This document shows positions 24,975 through 32,841 of a DNA stretch of 35,843 nucleotides, in pieces. Source of the stretch: Anaerolineae bacterium (GTDB taxonomy: Bacteria; Chloroflexota; Anaerolineae; Aggregatilineales; Phototrophicaceae). Made by a program: the position numbers and the translations under genes. Under the pieces are notes generated by a model. It did no database searches. It was given only the letters and a program-made list of their open reading frames with translations, and had not been told where the DNA came from. Position 1 is the stretch's first letter, and each line of letters starts with the position of its first letter. The stretch covers positions 1 to 35,843 of the forward strand of contig JAIOHM010000131.1 in assembly GCA_019912965.1 (NCBI GenBank), written 5' to 3'.

Positions 24975-25030
24975 CGTAACTAACCTGAGTTCGATACTTT
25001 TGTCTCGTTCGCCAACAGTATCGAATTGAC
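24975..25030 (-). mobile_element. Collapsed copy of the IS1182-like element, inverted
   Basis: TGAGTTCGATAC (24986-24997) is the outer end of the IS at 28815-30559, and it is joined directly to 28 bases (24998-25025) that are the exact reverse complement of 28819-28846 from that IS's left end. Read on the minus strand this is an IS left end fused to its terminal right end with the interior deleted. The similarity to the full IS right end continues outward to 24975 (two mismatches in 23 bases). It marks the left border of the lanthipeptide cassette. Confidence 0.8.
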
Positions 25031-25193
25031 GCTAAGATAGCATCGCAAAAGCGTACCAGCCGAAATTAAATTTTTATTTCCATTCTTTAGATAGGTGACA
25101 CCCACCCCCTCATCGCCCTATATTGAATCTATCGTAAACAAGGTGATGACGTGGGTTTACAAACGTCATGACCGGAAGGCTAAAGGAAGAAAA

Positions 25194-25370
25194 ATGTCAG
25201 CAGAAGCTATCATTCGTGCATGGAAAAATGAAGACGACGGAATCGAAATGGGTGATATTCCCGCGTCCCCCGTCGGCAACGCGGATCTTGATGGCAGTTT
25301 CTCCGCTGCGCAGTTAGACACCGTAGCGCTTGCTATACTAGCACCGACACAAGCCGCTACGATCTGCTGA
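25194..25370 (+). CDS. lanA: Type 2 lanthipeptide precursor, mersacidin/lichenicidin family
   Basis: ATG 25194 has AAGGAAG about six bases upstream. The 58-residue peptide starts MSAEAIIRAWKNEDDGIEMG and continues DIPASPVGNADL; IIRAWK plus IPxxPxG is the leader signature of mersacidin/lichenicidin-type precursors. The end, QLDTVALAILAPTQAATIC, should contain the core. Only two Thr and one C-terminal Cys follow the leader, so a single methyllanthionine ring is the most that could form there. The usual GG/GA cleavage site is not seen. LanM is coded 229 bases downstream. An upstream in-frame GTG at 25095 is unlikely. Symbol is generic. Confidence 0.8.
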   Translation: MSAEAIIRAWKNEDDGIEMGDIPASPVGNADLDGSFSAAQLDTVALAILAPTQAATIC

Positions 25371-25599
25371 TGACGTGTCCCGATAGGGATGGCGTCTCAA
25401 CCGCGCAGGCAGGCGGTCAAACTGCTGTTTGATTAACTCCATCTTGTGCTGAACTACAACAAGTTGCAAATGGGTGATCTCTTTGCAACTTGTTGTTTCC
25501 CCTCACCCAATGACCACATGCCAATTGCTGCTGAAACGCTAAAAGACACAAGTTTTTTGAGGCTAATTGTTTGAATTCGCTTATTAAAATGGGGTATCG
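25371..25599 (+). promoter_or_regulatory. Spacer between precursor and synthetase genes
   Basis: This gap holds one strong hairpin (listed separately) and otherwise no clear gene. A 20-codon frame from 25372 (MTCPDRDGVSTAQAGGQTAV) has no ribosome site and is not called. GGGG before ATG 25600 can serve the synthetase. Confidence 0.5.
25456..25496 (+). terminator. Strong hairpin (attenuator) between lanA and lanM
   Basis: ACAACAAGTTGCAAA and TTTGCAACTTGTTGT form a perfect 15-bp stem around an 11-base loop; TT and CC follow. In lanthipeptide operons such a hairpin commonly lets more precursor than enzyme mRNA accumulate; that function is inferred from position. Confidence 0.7.
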
Positions 25600-28500
25600 A
25601 TGATAAAAACACTAGGTTTGACACGCAATTGGCTTCGCGCGCTCACGCTACTGGAACGCAGTACAACGCTGCAACCGGTTTCTCACCCCTACGACGCTGC
25701 TTCGATTGTATCTTCATCACCACGCGTAAGCCGCTGGTCATCACAACCGCCGTTTGATGTTGGCTTTCCCTTTTCTCGGCGTTTGGCTGTCGACGGTTTA
25801 ACGCGCGAGACTTTTGAGCAGATCGTGAACGAGCCGCTTGAGGATTTAGAAGCGCGATTTCCTGAAACGCCTTCGTGGGTGTCATGCATTAACGAGGCGT
25901 GGGAATCTGACACATTCAGCGACAGCATTCGTTGGTCAGCCTTTGTAACCGAACACGACCTCTACGGTTTTATTCAGGCGATTGAACCGCTGATTATCCA
26001 CTACAGAAATGAACTACAACGCGGTGCGCAAACGCTCGTCAAAAAATACGGCGATGTGCCTTTCAACCCGCAAGCTATCGGCAATATGATGATTAAACCA
26101 GTTGCCGATCATATCTTCCCGATGGCGAGTCGAACGCTCGTCCTTGAGTTGAATGCCGCTCGTTTGCGCGGTCAACTTTCCGGCGAGACTCCGCAAGAAC
26201 GCTATCGACAATTCTTCGAGCAGTTGCGCGAGCCTGAAAATATTTTCGCGTTTCTGGATGAGTACATCGTTTTGGCGCGTCAGATCACGACTTATCTCAG
26301 CGATTGGCTAGACAGCAGCCTTGAATTTTTAGATCGGCTTTGCGCGGATTGGGATGTCATTCAGTCAACGTTTTCACCCGATGAAGCCACCGGAAAACTC
26401 ACGCAGTTGGACAGCGGCTTGGGTGATTTACACGGCGGTGGGCGAACCGTAGCCATCGCGCATTTCGACTCTGGTCTGCGCGTCGTTTACAAACCTCGAC
26501 CACAGAGCATCGCCCTACATTTTCAGCAGCTACTTGCCTGGCTCAACGCTCATGACTTGCCGCATCCGTTTCGAGTCTTAAAAGTATTCGACGGAGGCAG
26601 CTACGGTTGGATGGAATTTGTTGATGCTGAAACCTGCGAAACCTTCGATGAAGTCATGCGCTTTTATCAACGGCAGGGTGGTTATCTCGCGCTGCTCTAT
26701 GTGTTAGCGGGGACGGATGTTCACGCCGAAAACCTCATCGCAGCGGGCGAGCATCCGGTGTTGATCGATGTCGAAACGCTTTTTCACCCGGCGCTACCAG
26801 ACGCTAGCATTTCTGAATGGGATCGTCCTGTGCTTGACGTGCTGCACACATCGGTGTTGCGTTCGCTGCTGCTGCCGCTGCGTATGTATGCTGACGACCA
26901 GCAGGGTGGTATTGATATCAGCGGTTTAGGCGCGAAGAACGGACAGTTTACGCCAATGCCTGTTCCATCGTGGGAAGGCGCAGGCACAGATGAAATGCAT
27001 CTCGCGCATAAGCCTACCCTCATACCCGATGCCTCAAATCGCCCGACCTTAAACGGTCAAGAGCTTGATCTTGCCGATTATCTTGCCCCGATCGTCGCCG
27101 GATTTGAAACCGTCTATCGTTTGCTCGTCCAGCATAAAGACGAATTTTTGTCCGGTCCACTCGCCGCTTTCGCCGACGATGTGGTGCGGGTTGTCCTTCG
27201 ACCCACGCGTACCTACGCCTTCATCCAGAATGAAGGCTATCATCCTAATCTTCTGCGCGATGCCCTCACACGAGATCGCCTGTTTGATTATTTGTGGCGA
27301 CAAATTCCGCGACAACCGGAGTTGATGAACATCGTTGCCTACGAAAAAACTGACTTGCAGCGCAGCAATATCCCATTGTTCACCGGACACCCGAACTCAC
27401 GCGATTTGTGGAGCAGCGGCGGCAATCGGATCGTCAATTTTTTCGCCGAGACAACGATGGTTTCTGCTCAGAAACGTGTTCGTGCTTTGAGCGAAAAAGA
27501 TATGCAGGATCAATCGTGGCTGATTCGTGCCTCGTTCCTCGCGTTGCCGATAGGCGCGTCTAAATCTAATGGCGTGCGACATGATCCTATAACTACACGG
27601 TCGATATTCGCTGATTCTGTCGAACCTCAACTGTTGTTAGCTGTTGCGCAAGCCGCTGGCGCACACTTGGAATCGCTCGCCCTGCACAACGAAAAATACG
27701 TCAACTGGGTCGGGTTAACATCGAGCATCAATCAATATGAGCAAATTGCCCCGCTAGGCATCGACCTGTACAACGGACTTCCCGGCGTCATCTTGTTTCT
27801 GGCACAGCTTGGCGCGACGACCACAGAACAGCGTTACACACGTCTTGCTGAAAAAGCGCTTGTGACCCTGCAAGCTCAAATTGACGCCAACCAACAGCAT
27901 ATCACATCCATTGGCGCGTTCAATGGTTGGGGCGGACTGCTCTACACATACACACATTTAGCGGCGTTGTGGGAGCGTCAAGACTTGTTTGACGCTGCCA
28001 TGCGCAGCGCGAATAGAATTTCTGATTTGGTGAAACAAGATGCAAGCTTTGATATTGTCGGTGGCGCTGCGGGGAGTATTGCGAGTCTGCTTAGTCTTTA
28101 TCGCTGTATCCCTTCTGATCGCCTACTCGAAGTTGCCATTCAATGCGGTGATCACCTATCTGCAAAAGCAAAAGTGATCGACGGGGGACTCGGTTGGCTT
28201 ACACATCCAACATCCTCAATGCCCATCACTGGTTTTGCGCATGGGACGGCTGGCATCGTATGGGCGTTGTCGGCGCTGGCTGACGCCACAAAAGAGGAGT
28301 GTTTTAGGGCGATGATTCCCTATGCGCTGCCTTATGAACGCGGCGCATTTTCGCCCGAATTTAAAAACTGGCACTCGCTGCGTTCGTCTGTCATCGACAG
28401 AGAGCATGATAACCCCGTAGCGTGGTGTTATGGCGCAGGGGGAATCGGGCTTGCGCGCCTCACGATGCACCACACTGACGACCAATTCCAGACCGAAATC

Positions 28501-28812
28501 GAAACGGCGCTCCATACCACACTTGCGCGCGGCTTCGGCGAAAATCACTCGTTATGTCATGGCGATTTGGGCAATATCGAACTTCTTTTGCAAGCCAGCC
28601 ACAAGCTCGACAGTGTGTATTGGGAAGCACGTGTCAATTCGCTAACACGCGCTATCCTTGACAGCATCAGCGAACATGGCTGGGTCGGCGGTGAAAAATT
28701 TGTCACCGCGCCGGGACTCATGACAGGCATCGCTGGAATTGGCTACGGCTTGCTGCGGCTTGCCGCCCCCGACAATGTGCCGTCGATACTCACGCTTGCG
28801 CCACCTAAGTAA
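25600..28812 (+). CDS. lanM: Type 2 lanthipeptide synthetase LanM
   Basis: ATG 25600, 1070 residues, normal for LanM. The N-terminal dehydratase (DUF4135; about 150-560) has HGGGRTVAIAHFDSGLRVVY followed by KPR, then GTDVHAENLI and VLIDVETLFHP, the kinase-like motifs used to phosphorylate and eliminate Ser/Thr. The C-terminal LanC-like cyclase (about 690-1070) has the zinc ligands Cys943 (WCYGAGG), Cys986 and His987 (LCHGDLGN). It would dehydrate Thr in the precursor and add the Cys thiol to make (methyl)lanthionine. The C-terminus GIAGIGYGLLRLA is complete. The stop codon lies two bases before the left end of the IS element. No LanT, immunity or regulator gene follows. Confidence 0.95.
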   Translation: MIKTLGLTRNWLRALTLLERSTTLQPVSHPYDAASIVSSSPRVSRWSSQPPFDVGFPFSRRLAVDGLTRETFEQIVNEPLEDLEARFPETPSWVSCINEAWESDTFSDSIRWSAFVTEHDLYGFIQAIEPLIIHYRNELQRGAQTLVKKYGDVPFNPQAIGNMMIKPVADHIFPMASRTLVLELNAARLRGQLSGETPQERYRQFFEQLREPENIFAFLDEYIVLARQITTYLSDWLDSSLEFLDRLCADWDVIQSTFSPDEATGKLTQLDSGLGDLHGGGRTVAIAHFDSGLRVVYKPRPQSIALHFQQLLAWLNAHDLPHPFRVLKVFDGGSYGWMEFVDAETCETFDEVMRFYQRQGGYLALLYVLAGTDVHAENLIAAGEHPVLIDVETLFHPALPDASISEWDRPVLDVLHTSVLRSLLLPLRMYADDQQGGIDISGLGAKNGQFTPMPVPSWEGAGTDEMHLAHKPTLIPDASNRPTLNGQELDLADYLAPIVAGFETVYRLLVQHKDEFLSGPLAAFADDVVRVVLRPTRTYAFIQNEGYHPNLLRDALTRDRLFDYLWRQIPRQPELMNIVAYEKTDLQRSNIPLFTGHPNSRDLWSSGGNRIVNFFAETTMVSAQKRVRALSEKDMQDQSWLIRASFLALPIGASKSNGVRHDPITTRSIFADSVEPQLLLAVAQAAGAHLESLALHNEKYVNWVGLTSSINQYEQIAPLGIDLYNGLPGVILFLAQLGATTTEQRYTRLAEKALVTLQAQIDANQQHITSIGAFNGWGGLLYTYTHLAALWERQDLFDAAMRSANRISDLVKQDASFDIVGGAAGSIASLLSLYRCIPSDRLLEVAIQCGDHLSAKAKVIDGGLGWLTHPTSSMPITGFAHGTAGIVWALSALADATKEECFRAMIPYALPYERGAFSPEFKNWHSLRSSVIDREHDNPVAWCYGAGGIGLARLTMHHTDDQFQTEIETALHTTLARGFGENHSLCHGDLGNIELLLQASHKLDSVYWEARVNSLTRAILDSISEHGWVGGEKFVTAPGLMTGIAGIGYGLLRLAAPDNVPSILTLAPPK

Positions 28813-28814
28813 CG

Positions 28815-30559
28815 TGAGTTCGATACTGTTGGCGAACGAGACAAAAGCCATAAAATGAGGAAAAACGAGAAATAAAGAAAGAGGAGCAGATGAGCCTGAA
28901 AGCGGAAGCCATCCTCCTGTTCCCCAAGCAACTGCGGAAATTGCGCGCGCTGTGTTCCTCAAGGCAATATTTATGTCCAAATGCGGGACGAGCTGGGCAG
29001 CATCTACCACGATGATGTGTTCGCGGGTCTGTATGCCAGAGATGGACAACCCGCTTTCAGTCCCTGGCGCTTAGCCTTAGTGACGGTGATGCAGTTTGCA
29101 GAGAGTCTGAGTGACCGCCAAGCGGCAGAAGCGGTGCGCGCACGCCTAGACTGGAAATATGCGCTCAGTTTAGAGCTGACCGGTGTCGGATTTCATTATT
29201 CCATTCTGAGCGAGTTTCGCAGCCGTCTAGTCAACAGTGACAGTGGGGCGTTGCTCTTGGATAGATTGCTGGAACGACTGGTCGAGAAGAAGTTACTGAA
29301 AGCGAGAGGGCAGCAACGCACTGATGCGACAGCGATTGTGGGTGCAGTGTGTGAGCTAGACCAGTTGGAACTGGTGGACGAAACCTTACGCTACACCTTG
29401 AATGTCTTGGCAACGGTTGTGCCCGAATGGTTACGGCAACAGGTACAACCGGAGTGGTTTGAACGTTATGGCGAGCGAATGGAGGAGTACCGTTTACCAG
29501 CCAGCAAAGCTGAACGCCTGTTGCTTTCTCAACAAATCGGCGACGATGGGTATCACTTGCTAGAGAGCATTTACCAAACGACAGAGATGAAGTGGTTAGC
29601 GCAAGTGCCAGCAGTTGAGCTTTTACGACGGGTTTGGTTCCAACAATATTGGTTGGATGAAGAACACGTCAAACGCCGTACTCCAGACAACATGCCTCCT
29701 ACTGGAGAGTGGATCCGCTCACCTTACGATCCCGAAGTGCGGTATGGACGCAAGCAAGGCTGGAGTTGGGTAGGTTACAAAGTGCATTTGACGGAGAGTT
29801 GTGAAGTCGATTCCCCGCACTTCATTACTCAAGTCGAAACAGTGCCCGCCATTCAACAAGATCACCATGCCTTAACGACCATTCAAGCCAGATTGGCTGC
29901 CAAACAGCTCTTGCCCGCACAGCAGTTGGTGGATGCAGGCTATGTCAGCGCCAAGCGCATTCTGCACAGTCGCGACCAGCACCAGATTGCGTTAGTCGGA
30001 CCCGTTCACATCGACCCTAGTTGACAAGCTAAAACCGAAGGAGCATATGATGTCTCGGTTTTCAGTGTTGACTGGGAGGCGCAACAGGTACAGTGTCCTG
30101 AGGGGCAGCGCAGTGTGAATTGGACTCTAAGCCAAGATGCCAAAGGCGAAAGTGTCGTGCAAATCCTATTTGCCAAACAGACTTGTGATCCCTGCCCAGT
30201 CCGTTCCCGCTGTACCACTGCTTGTCACACAGGACGGAGCATGACCTTGCGCTATCCTCATGAGCGTCACGAAATGGTGCAAGCCTTACACCAATGGCAG
30301 AAGACCCATGAGTTCAAAGCGCTTTACCGAAAACGCGCGGGGGTAGAAGGCACTTTCTCCCAGACTATTCGCAATTGTGGCTTGCGACAAGCTTGTTATT
30401 GTGGCTTGCAAAAAACGCACTTACAGAACCTCGCTTCTGCGACTGCCACCAATATCTTGCGTTTTGTCAATTGGCTCAACGAAGTCCCTTTTGCCAAAAC
30501 ACGCATTTCTCGCTTTGCAGCTCTTGCGCCTTTCTAGTTCGCCAACAGTATCGAACTCA
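28815..30559 (+). mobile_element. IS1182-like insertion sequence
   Basis: Terminal inverted repeats are perfect over 23 bases: 28815-28837 begins TGAGTTCGATACTGTTGG, and 30537-30559 is its exact reverse complement. The element is about 1.75 kb, normal for IS1182, and carries one transposase frame. The direct flanks (CG before, GG after) do not form an obvious target duplication. The left end abuts the lanM stop; the right end lies 13 bases from the recombinase stop. Confidence 0.88.
28890..30537 (+). pseudogene. Transposase of the IS1182 family, broken
   Basis: ATG 28890 has an AGAGGAG site and begins MSLKAEAI, as IS1182 transposases do. A missing base near 28913-28918 shifts the frame to VPQATAEIARAVFLK, a second missing base near 28962-28965 shifts it to GNIYVQMRDELG, and from 28981 the main frame runs to a TGA at 30022-30024. 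The frame then continues (QAKTEGAYDVSVFSVDWEAQ) to TAG at 30535. The family has DPSWQAK there, so TGA replaces TGG. The body keeps SDRQAAEAVRARLDWKYALSL and the C-terminal CDPCPVRSRC motif with RAGVEGTFSQ, where the last catalytic Glu is expected. It should be inactive unless the indels are sequencing errors. Confidence 0.88.
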
Positions 30560-30572
30560 GGTTAACTACGGG

Positions 30573-31556
30573 CTATTCATACCGCTTGCCCAATTTCTCC
30601 GAAACGCTGTCGTCGGCTTTATCGCTGACGTGCTGAATGTAAATCGTCGTCACCCGCAGATTTTTGTGCCGCAGCAAACGCGAAACCTCGATCACGCTGG
30701 CACCGCTTTGAATCGCATTCATCGCTGCCGTATGCCGTAGACTGTGCGGGGTGATGCCATGCCCCGGCCCGAAGGCTTTATCCGCGTAATATTTCACCAG
30801 TTTTTGGATGGTTCGGCTGGTCAGCGGCTTATCCGTATCCACAATATTGTCGGTGTAGGTGTTCAGATTTTCCGTGCCGCGCCGTCCGGGTGGGGTCATC
30901 ACGAACACCGGGGAATCCTCGGTCAGTTCGCGCCGCGTATCCAGATAATCCACCATCGCGCGGATGACGACGGGTTGTAAACGCTTTTCGACGGTTTCGC
31001 CGCCCTTGTTGGTGTACTGCATGAACACCATTTCGCCTTGCCCGCGCAGATCACGGATGCGTAAATTGGCGACGGCTTCCACGCGCACGGCGGTCGTCAG
31101 CAGGGTGAGCAGGATGGCATAATCGCGCTTGCCTTTATCCGTTTTTCGGTTGATGACCCGCAGCAGTTGTAAATCCTGCCCGCTGGTGCCATCCAGAAAT
31201 GTCGCCTTGCCATACGGATTAACCGCCTTGCGTTTCACCCCGTCACACGGATTATCCGCCCGCAGGCCGCGCCCGACTGCGAACAGGTAAAATGACGATA
31301 ATCCCGCCAGCCGTTGATTGATGGTCGTCTGGTTGTAACCCGCGTCCTCCATCTCATAACGGAAGCGCAGCACATCGCCTTGCGCCACTTGTTCCGGCGG
31401 CTTGGTGCAGGATGCAAAAAAGCTGTTCACCGCATTGCGATAACTTTTGCGCGTGCTGGCGGAATTGAAGTTCATCAACCAGTCCAGCGCCGCCTGCTGC
31501 CACTGGTTAAGCTGCTGTGTGCTGACTGATGATCGTTCTGGAAAGAGAAGGCTCAC
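30573..31556 (-). CDS. Tyrosine recombinase/integrase, XerC/D-like
   Basis: GTG 31556 has GGAG about ten bases upstream; 327 residues. A SAM-like N-terminal domain (about 18-105; ALDWLMNFNSASTRKSYRNAV) is followed by the catalytic domain with all six expected residues: Arg158 (TAVRVEAVANLR), Lys184 (YTNKGG), His271 and Arg274 (HSLRHTAA), His297 (LLRHKNLRVT) and Tyr306 (TTIYIQHV). It should cut and rejoin DNA. An inverted repeat with core-site geometry lies 56 bases upstream of the start. Whether it is a chromosome-dimer resolvase, a mobile-element integrase or a phase-variation recombinase cannot be told. It is not part of the IS. Confidence 0.92.
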   Translation of the reverse strand: MSLLFPERSSVSTQQLNQWQQAALDWLMNFNSASTRKSYRNAVNSFFASCTKPPEQVAQGDVLRFRYEMEDAGYNQTTINQRLAGLSSFYLFAVGRGLRADNPCDGVKRKAVNPYGKATFLDGTSGQDLQLLRVINRKTDKGKRDYAILLTLLTTAVRVEAVANLRIRDLRGQGEMVFMQYTNKGGETVEKRLQPVVIRAMVDYLDTRRELTEDSPVFVMTPPGRRGTENLNTYTDNIVDTDKPLTSRTIQKLVKYYADKAFGPGHGITPHSLRHTAAMNAIQSGASVIEVSRLLRHKNLRVTTIYIQHVSDKADDSVSEKLGKRYE

Positions 31557-31958
31557 AACTGCTTTACTCCATAAATGAGGGATTTCGCGTCATAATTCGT
31601 ACTCCCCCGGCTTAGTCGGATAAGATCATATTATCCGACTAACAGTATATCACCCCTTTTTGACCTGTGCCAGTCAACGCATTTAGGGATGCGGATGTGC
31701 GATGTGATTGGTGACTCAAAAAACAGAATCGTCGCATCAATCCTGTTGATGAGCCATTTGGACGCCATGCGCCATCAACCGAATCTTCAAATTTGTGCGA
31801 CCCCTCTCGAAAGGGGGCGTCACAAAATGCATTTCCTAACCGCCTAACATTCCCAACATGCAGCTCAATTGTTTGTATATCATGATACAAAATCCTCAAT
31901 GCGAGCTACGCGAATCGCCCCTTCCATAAGTTCATATCTGTTTTTGACTCGTCACTTA
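31557..31958. other. 402-base spacer with a core-site-like inverted repeat
   Basis: No gene is supported. The clear element is the inverted repeat at 31612-31642 (listed separately). There is also a small inverted repeat TTGAC...GTCAA near 31659-31676 and a C/G-rich AAGGGGG stretch near 31803. The strip before 31959 lies after the end of the GntR gene. Confidence 0.5.
31612..31642. repeat. 12-bp inverted repeat with 7-base spacer near the recombinase start
   Basis: TTAGTCGGATAA, GATCATA and TTATCCGACTAA: perfect 12-base arms around seven bases. Tyrosine recombinase core sites typically have 9-13 base arms and 6-8 base spacers. An operator for the recombinase gene is the other reading. Confidence 0.55.
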
Positions 31959-32654
31959 TTACTTCTTCCCCTTCTTTTCCTTCCCCTGCCCTTCCAGATA
32001 CTCCCGCACACCCACCAGCGTTTGCTGCATATGATCGACGACCGCATCGCGCAGCGCCCGCGCATCCCGTGCGTGGCACGCTTTTAAAATCACCTCATGT
32101 TCCTGACGCAGCACCGATGCCTGATTTTGCAGCAGCATGTAACGGTAACGGTAACGCAGCGCCAAATCCCATAATCCGTTAATCATGTTCGAGAGATAAT
32201 GGCTGCCGACCGCGTTGTATATCGTGAAATGAAAATCCCGGTTCGCCCGCATGAAACGGTTTTTATCATCCACCGCCAGTGCTGCATCCATTTCCCGCAT
32301 CAATGACTCCATATGTTCAATGGCTTCGTCCGTCAATTTCTCGGCTGCATGGTAAGCCGTCTGCCCCTCCAACAAACTGCGCGTGAAGTACAAATCTTCC
32401 ATATCTTCCAGTGAGGTCTTGGTGATGAATGCACCGCGCCGGGGTACGATGTGGATGAACCCCTCCCCTTCCAGCTTTTTGAGCGCCTCCCGCACGGGGA
32501 CGAGGCTCACATTCAAATCGGAGGCAAGCTGATTCTGGTCAATCCGCGAACCCGGCGGCAGCAGGCCGGAAAGGATGGCATCCCGAATACGATCCTGTAC
32601 AATCAGGGCGATGGTTTTACGACTTTCCTCAATCGGTAGAATACGGTCAGACAT
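31959..32654 (-). CDS. GntR-family regulator, FadR/FCD type
   Basis: ATG 32654 (MSDRILPIEE) has AAGGAG eight bases before it; an upstream in-frame start at 32687 would add 11 residues. The 231-residue product has a winged-helix DNA-binding domain (about 12-75; LIVQDRIRDAILSGLLPPGSRI, then VSLVPVREALKKLEGEGFI) and an FCD effector domain (about 85-215; DFHFTIYNAVGS and HEVILKACHARD carry the His residues that bind metal in this family). Such repressors sense small acids or sugars. It is divergent from galT with 187 bases between start codons, so it may control galT; that is an inference. The tail GKEKKGKK is basic. Confidence 0.88.
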   Translation of the reverse strand: MSDRILPIEESRKTIALIVQDRIRDAILSGLLPPGSRIDQNQLASDLNVSLVPVREALKKLEGEGFIHIVPRRGAFITKTSLEDMEDLYFTRSLLEGQTAYHAAEKLTDEAIEHMESLMREMDAALAVDDKNRFMRANRDFHFTIYNAVGSHYLSNMINGLWDLALRYRYRYMLLQNQASVLRQEHEVILKACHARDARALRDAVVDHMQQTLVGVREYLEGQGKEKKGKK

Positions 32655-32732
32655 TACAGAAACTCCTTCTATTACTGACAAAATCATAAACGATTATTTA
32701 TAATGCTGAAAGTCTATTCATCCTTTTTGCGT

Positions 32733-32738
32733 TATAAT
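32733..32738 (+). promoter_or_regulatory. Putative -10 element for galT
   Basis: TATAAT, 109 bases before ATG 32842, in the divergent gap with the GntR gene. The -35 region is poor. Another TATAAT lies at 32699-32704. Confidence 0.25.
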
Positions 32739-32810
32739 GTCACCCGATTTTTATGACAATTTGGAAATTACTTCTATATTGATCTTTAGCCAAAAGCAGA
32801 CAACGAATAG

Positions 32811-32833
32811 CTGAAGGCTGAAGGCTGAAGGCT
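32811..32833 (+). repeat. Heptad repeat forming the galT ribosome-binding region
   Basis: CTGAAGG is repeated 3.3 times, ending eight bases before ATG 32842. The GAAGG of the last unit (32827-32831) is the only Shine-Dalgarno-like sequence for galT, at a spacing of 10 bases. Confidence 0.8.
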
Positions 32834-32841
32834 AAACAACT

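Noticed and set aside
25372..25434. Second small peptide gene after lanA
   Set aside because: A 20-codon frame without a ribosome site or leader motif; not distinguishable from chance.
30022..30024. TGA read as tryptophan in the transposase
   Set aside because: Other genes here use TGA as their stop (for example wbpD and the OmpR-type regulator), and this transposase also carries two frameshifts, so decay is simpler.
28815..30570. The tyrosine recombinase as part of the IS element
   Set aside because: The recombinase stop at 30573 lies outside the 23-base terminal repeats and on the other strand.
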